Source: Lachnospiraceae bacterium UBA4631 (GTDB taxonomy: Bacteria; Bacillota; Clostridia; Lachnospirales; Lachnospiraceae). Taken from it: DNA of 37,550 nt. The stretch's first letter is position 1. Each line of letters starts with the position of its first letter. The notes beneath the pieces are model-generated. The model did not search any database. It was not told where the DNA came from and worked only from the letters and a program-made list of their open reading frames with translations. The stretch spans positions 1 to 37,550 of the forward strand of contig DHMX01000031.1 in the NCBI GenBank assembly GCA_002406015.1, in the 5' to 3' direction. This document shows positions 34,451 through 37,550 of this stretch, in pieces. A program made the position numbers and the translations under genes.

Positions 34451-34490
34451 AAAGGAGAAGCCCGGATTTATAAATCCGGGCTTCTCCTTT
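34451..34490. terminator. Bidirectional terminator, perfect 40-base palindrome
   Basis: The arms AAAGGAGAAGCCCGGATTTA and its exact complement are contiguous. T-runs follow on both strands. It separates the convergent foldase-like gene and chemoreceptor gene and probably ends both transcripts. The rest of the 34383-34544 gap shows nothing further. Confidence 0.93.
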
Positions 34491-34544
34491 TATGCATTCC
34501 TGCAACCTTTATGTACTTGTTATGATTTCGTACTACAGTTTGTA

Positions 34545-36242
34545 TTACAGTTCAAAGATACTCATACTGCTATCTATATCATCCGCAATTCGCTTTAAGC
34601 CTTCTGCCTCTGAAGAAATACCTTCTATGATACTGCTGATTTCCGTAATGGATGCAAAGGTTTCTTCTGTACTGGCTGCATTTTCTTCTGCAATTGCAGA
34701 CAAGCTCTGTACGGAATCAATTACGCTGCTTCTGGTCTTATCCAATTGCTCGGTCTTTTCCGTAATACGCTCAATTGCCTGTAAGGATTCCTCTATACCT
34801 GCGATAACCTTCTTGAAGCGTTCATCCGTCTGCTGTACATTTTCATTCTGCTTCTCCATAATGTCCTTTACGACTTCCATGGTCTTAACTGCTTTTCCGG
34901 AATCCGAAATCAGGTAAGAAATAATTTCTTCAATGTGCTTTGCGGAAGCATTGGACTGGTCTGCAAGCTGCTGAATCTGTGCTGCTACTACGGCAAAGCC
35001 CCGTCCCTGCTCTCCTGCTCTGGCTGCCTCAATAGAAGCATTCAGGGATAACAGGTTCGTTTCTGCGGCAATTGCGGTAATCAAGCCGGTTGCTTCTTTA
35101 ATCTTCTGCACCGATTCATTCGTCATGTTGGTCTGCTCATATATTACCTGTATAGACTCACTTGCCTGCTGATTAATCTCATTTAATTCATGCAGGGTAT
35201 CAAATGCCTCTTGTCCTAATGTATGGATATTCTGTGCATTGCTGTACATACTCTCTACTTCTCTGGCTGTGTCGGATACCATATCTCCCATGAGAATTAC
35301 ATTATCCGTTGCGGTCTGTGTCTCCTCTGCCTGACTGGATGCACCTTCTGCAACCTCTTCTACTGCTTTTTCAACCTGTGCTACAGTATTGGTGGTCTCC
35401 GCAGTCTTATCACTTAAGTATGCAGATGACTGGCTCAATGCATCACTCTGCTCCTTCATGGTTCGTATAATCTCTGCCTGCTGTGCCTTTAATTTTGCAA
35501 TGGAACGGCTGATATGTCCGATTTCGTCCTTCCGCTGTGTGATTTTATCATCCAAATCACCATTTAACTTTCCATCTGCAACCTCTTCCAAGGCTCCGGT
35601 ACCCTTATGCAATGCCCGTGTCAAACTCGTTACCTCTACAACCAACAGCGTGCAGCAAATCACACCCATTGCAACCAGTATAATTACCAGTATGGAGATA
35701 ATCTTCATAATCTCCGCTCTTGCATCTGCCTGCGGCATACCGGCAAAAATCATACCCTCTACCGTACCGTCTTCTCCATAGAACGGAACATAGTAGCCAA
35801 AATAGGCTCTTCCCTGCACATCTACATTTCTGGCAAAGTAATCATTCCCCTTCTTCAGTACCTCGTCTACCACCACATCACTTGCCTTGGTGCCTATCAA
35901 CCGGCTGCCATCCTCATTACAGATAGAAGTCATATACCGGGTATCTCCGTAGAATACGGTAATATCCATGTCTGTAGTCTTCTGAATCTCATCCGCAAGC
36001 TCTGTATGCTCGGTTACGTTAAAGTTTCCCTTGTACAGATTTCCGTCTTCATTTACATAAAATTCTCCGACATCTGCATTCTGAATGGTACCTCTTACCG
36101 CCGTTGCTGCTCCTCGCAGACCGTTTTCAATATTCTCGGTTACAACATTTCCAATTCTTACGTTACTGATGATAATGGTAATTGCTCCTGTCAATAACAG
36201 CGGAATTAACACTATCATTATAATTTTGGCTCTCATCTTCAT
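34545..36242 (-). CDS. Methyl-accepting chemotaxis protein
   Basis: A 565-residue chemoreceptor: transmembrane helix 1 (about 6-27), an extracytoplasmic single-Cache-like sensor (about 30-175, with FYGDTRYMTS and YFGYYVPFYGEDGTVEGMIF), transmembrane helix 2 (about 180-203), HAMP (about 204-258) and a long coiled-coil signalling domain. The hairpin tip contains the conserved AIAAETNLLSLNASIEAARAGEQGRGFAVVA, which contacts CheA and CheW. The C-terminus (SSMSIFEL) lacks a CheR/CheB-binding pentapeptide. The ligand is unknown. No other chemotaxis genes are in the window. It has its own promoter and a structured leader. Confidence 0.96.
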   Translation of the reverse strand: MKMRAKIIMIVLIPLLLTGAITIIISNVRIGNVVTENIENGLRGAATAVRGTIQNADVGEFYVNEDGNLYKGNFNVTEHTELADEIQKTTDMDITVFYGDTRYMTSICNEDGSRLIGTKASDVVVDEVLKKGNDYFARNVDVQGRAYFGYYVPFYGEDGTVEGMIFAGMPQADARAEIMKIISILVIILVAMGVICCTLLVVEVTSLTRALHKGTGALEEVADGKLNGDLDDKITQRKDEIGHISRSIAKLKAQQAEIIRTMKEQSDALSQSSAYLSDKTAETTNTVAQVEKAVEEVAEGASSQAEETQTATDNVILMGDMVSDTAREVESMYSNAQNIHTLGQEAFDTLHELNEINQQASESIQVIYEQTNMTNESVQKIKEATGLITAIAAETNLLSLNASIEAARAGEQGRGFAVVAAQIQQLADQSNASAKHIEEIISYLISDSGKAVKTMEVVKDIMEKQNENVQQTDERFKKVIAGIEESLQAIERITEKTEQLDKTRSSVIDSVQSLSAIAEENAASTEETFASITEISSIIEGISSEAEGLKRIADDIDSSMSIFEL

Positions 36243-36273
36243 AATATTTAACCTTATTGTGGAATTAACTCCC

Positions 36274-36341
36274 CTACAGCAGCTATTTGGTAAAAGAATC
36301 TGCCCTGTAGTCCTATCCTTTCCCCTTAATTTCTTTTACCA
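36274..36341 (-). promoter_or_regulatory. Leader of the chemoreceptor gene with two interleaved stems
   Basis: Stem A pairs 36331-36341 with 36288-36298 (11 perfect pairs). Stem B pairs 36300-36310 with 36274-36282 (CTACAG plus CAG, two-base bulge). In the RNA the order is A5', B5', A3', B3', so the two either form a pseudoknot or exclude each other. Only five bases separate A3' from B3', short for crossing 11 pairs, so a two-state switch is more likely. It does not match GEMM-I or c-di-GMP-II as I remember them. Confidence 0.45.
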
Positions 36342-36353
36342 TCATGTTGCATT

Positions 36354-36382
36354 ATTATATCATTTTTAAACAAAAAAGCCAA
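36354..36382 (-). promoter_or_regulatory. Promoter of the chemoreceptor gene
   Basis: Minus-strand TTGGCT (36377-36382), 17-base spacer, perfect TATAAT (36354-36359). The -35 is built from the end of the trpB2 terminator stem and its T-run. The transcript would start near 36346, directly in front of the leader stems. Confidence 0.65.
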
Positions 36383-36423
36383 TAGCTTTGGTTGTTTTTG
36401 TAACTTTTTACCAAAGCTATTGG
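36372..36423 (-). terminator. Terminator of trpB2
   Basis: A perfect 14-bp stem (36410-36423 with 36379-36392) with a 17-base loop is followed on the minus strand by six T residues (36372-36377). It lies 51 bases beyond the trpB2 stop. Confidence 0.9.
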
Positions 36424-36473
36424 TACATCTTACCTATAATCTGTCTTTTTTCTTACGTTTTTTACAGTTCTGA

Positions 36474-37550
36474 CTAAAATTCATTTCCCGGAAACTTTGG
36501 GATTCCGTCAAAGCCCGGCTTTAAGTCCTCATCGGTCGGAATATAATCTGTCATCTGACCGTCATGAAACTTCTCATAGGCTACCATATCAAAATAACCG
36601 GTACCGGTTAAACCAAAGAGAATGGTCTTTTCCTCTCCGGTTTCCTTACACTTTAATGCCTCATCAATGGCTGCCCGAATCGCATGGCTGCTCTCCGGTG
36701 CCGGGAGGATTCCTTCGGTTCTTGCGAACTGTTCAGCCGCCTGGAATACAGAGGTCTGCTCGACTGCTACTGCTTCCATGTATCCGTCATGATACAGTTG
36801 TGATAAAATGCTGCTCATTCCATGGAACCGAAGTCCGCCTGCATGGTTTGCAGAAGGAATGAAGCTGCTTCCTAAGGTATACATCTTTGCCAACGGGCAA
36901 ATCATACCGGTATCACAGAAGTCATATGCAAATTTACCTCTGGTAAAGCTTGGGCAGGATGCAGGTTCAACTGCGATAAACCGATAATCGGCTTCGCCTC
37001 TTAGCTTCTCACCCATAAACGGAGAAATCAAACCGCCCAGATTTGAACCGCCTCCGGCACAGCCGATGATAATATCCGGCTTCACGCCATATTTATCCAA
37101 TGCTGCCTTTGCTTCCAGACCAATTACGGACTGATGTAATAAAACCTGATTTAATACACTACCTAATACATAGCGGTAGCCCTCATGTGTGGTTGCTACT
37201 TCTACTGCCTCTGAAATCGCACAGCCTAAGCTTCCGGTGGTTCCCGGATGTGCAAGCAGAATCTTCTTACCTACCTCGGTTGTCTCAGATGGTGACGGTG
37301 TTACACTGGCACCATAGGTTCTCATAACCTCGCGGCGGAACGGCTTCTGCTCATAGGATACCTTTACCATATATACCTTACAATCCAGACCAAAGTATGC
37401 ACAAGCCATAGACAGTGCGGTTCCCCATTGTCCGGCTCCGGTTTCTGTGGTAACACCCTTTAAGCCCTGCTTCTTTGCGTAATATGCCTGTGCAATTGCG
37501 GAATTAAGCTTGTGACTTCCACTGGTATTGTTACCCTCGAACTTGTAATA
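36474..37550 (-). CDS. TrpB2-like pyridoxal-phosphate enzyme (tryptophan synthase beta-like), 5' end outside window
   Basis: Partial gene: 358 residues are visible, and the reading frame is open to the window edge, so roughly 90-100 N-terminal residues are missing (estimate from family length). The PLP lysine lies in NNTSGSHKLNSA near the edge. ETGAGQWG, CKVYMVKVSYEQKPFRR, LGCAISEAVEVA and CAGGGSNLGG (phosphate-binding glycine loop) identify the TrpB2 branch, distinct from the TrpA-partnered TrpB1. TrpB2 makes tryptophan from indole and serine, or acts as an indole scavenger or serine deaminase in some species. Apparent internal ATG starts are not the true start. No trpA or other trp gene is visible in the window. 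Confidence 0.95.
   Translation of the reverse strand, partial: YYKFEGNNTSGSHKLNSAIAQAYYAKKQGLKGVTTETGAGQWGTALSMACAYFGLDCKVYMVKVSYEQKPFRREVMRTYGASVTPSPSETTEVGKKILLAHPGTTGSLGCAISEAVEVATTHEGYRYVLGSVLNQVLLHQSVIGLEAKAALDKYGVKPDIIIGCAGGGSNLGGLISPFMGEKLRGEADYRFIAVEPASCPSFTRGKFAYDFCDTGMICPLAKMYTLGSSFIPSANHAGGLRFHGMSSILSQLYHDGYMEAVAVEQTSVFQAAEQFARTEGILPAPESSHAIRAAIDEALKCKETGEEKTILFGLTGTGYFDMVAYEKFHDGQMTDYIPTDEDLKPGFDGIPKFPGNEF

Noticed and set aside
36243..36350. Cyclic-di-GMP riboswitch before the chemoreceptor
   Set aside because: The GEMM-I core and the c-di-GMP-II conserved segments are not found, only two interleaved stems.

Overview
The window looks like chromosomal DNA from a low-to-mid GC anaerobic Firmicute, most likely a Lachnospiraceae-type Clostridium (inference). 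The basis is AG-rich ribosome binding sites, sigma-A-type promoters (TTGACA-17-TATACT), a cdaA-cdaR pair, a CarD-type regulator, a spore-former/gut-clostridium style gene set and TrpB2. I see no rRNA, tRNA, CRISPR array, insertion sequence, phage module or integrase. Most genes are housekeeping or metabolic, and most lie on the minus strand.

Layout: (1) 1-7.5 kb: guaA with its terminator, a DUF3783-like gene, a 523-base AT-rich gap with degenerate tandem repeats, mutY, mnmA, and the methionine ABC importer metN-metI-metQ behind a structured leader. (2) 7.8-12.5 kb: MATE exporter, DUF1275 (YoaK) protein and a large YfhO-type membrane protein, probably one operon. (3) 12.7-13.9 kb, plus strand: a small unknown protein and ung. 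(4) 13.9-19.1 kb: a SPOR-domain amidase without a signal peptide, glgB, a TetR regulator, and a divergent cytoplasmic GH13 enzyme. A near-perfect TetR-type operator sits between the -35 and -10 of the tetR-glgB promoter, back to back with the GH13 promoter. This looks like a compact alpha-glucan regulon. (5) 19.1-22.9 kb: two unknown membrane proteins, then cdaA and cdaR (cyclic-di-AMP synthesis). (6) 23-32.2 kb: a CarD-like regulator, a 1010-residue three-part enzyme, a ZIP metal transporter, uraA-upp-VTT membrane protein (one operon), and pncB. (7) 32.4-37.55 kb: an XRE regulator, a membrane-anchored PrsA/SurA-like foldase with a low-complexity insert inside its parvulin region, a chemoreceptor, and trpB2 running off the right edge.

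The most interesting item is the 1010-residue protein at 23663-26695. It joins a PEP-synthase-like ATP-dependent phosphotransferase (swivelling His744) to a class I glutamine-amidotransferase/PuuD-like hydrolase (Cys895-His983-Glu985). That is the pairing found as separate proteins in Campylobacter phosphoramidate capsule modification: Cj1418 L-glutamine kinase and Cj1417 gamma-glutamyl-CDP-amidate hydrolase. No Cj1416-like cytidylyltransferase or capsule gene is visible here. Other leads are a three-way-junction leader before metN, a leader with two interleaved stems before the chemoreceptor gene, and two arrays of degenerate 14-15 bp tandem repeats.
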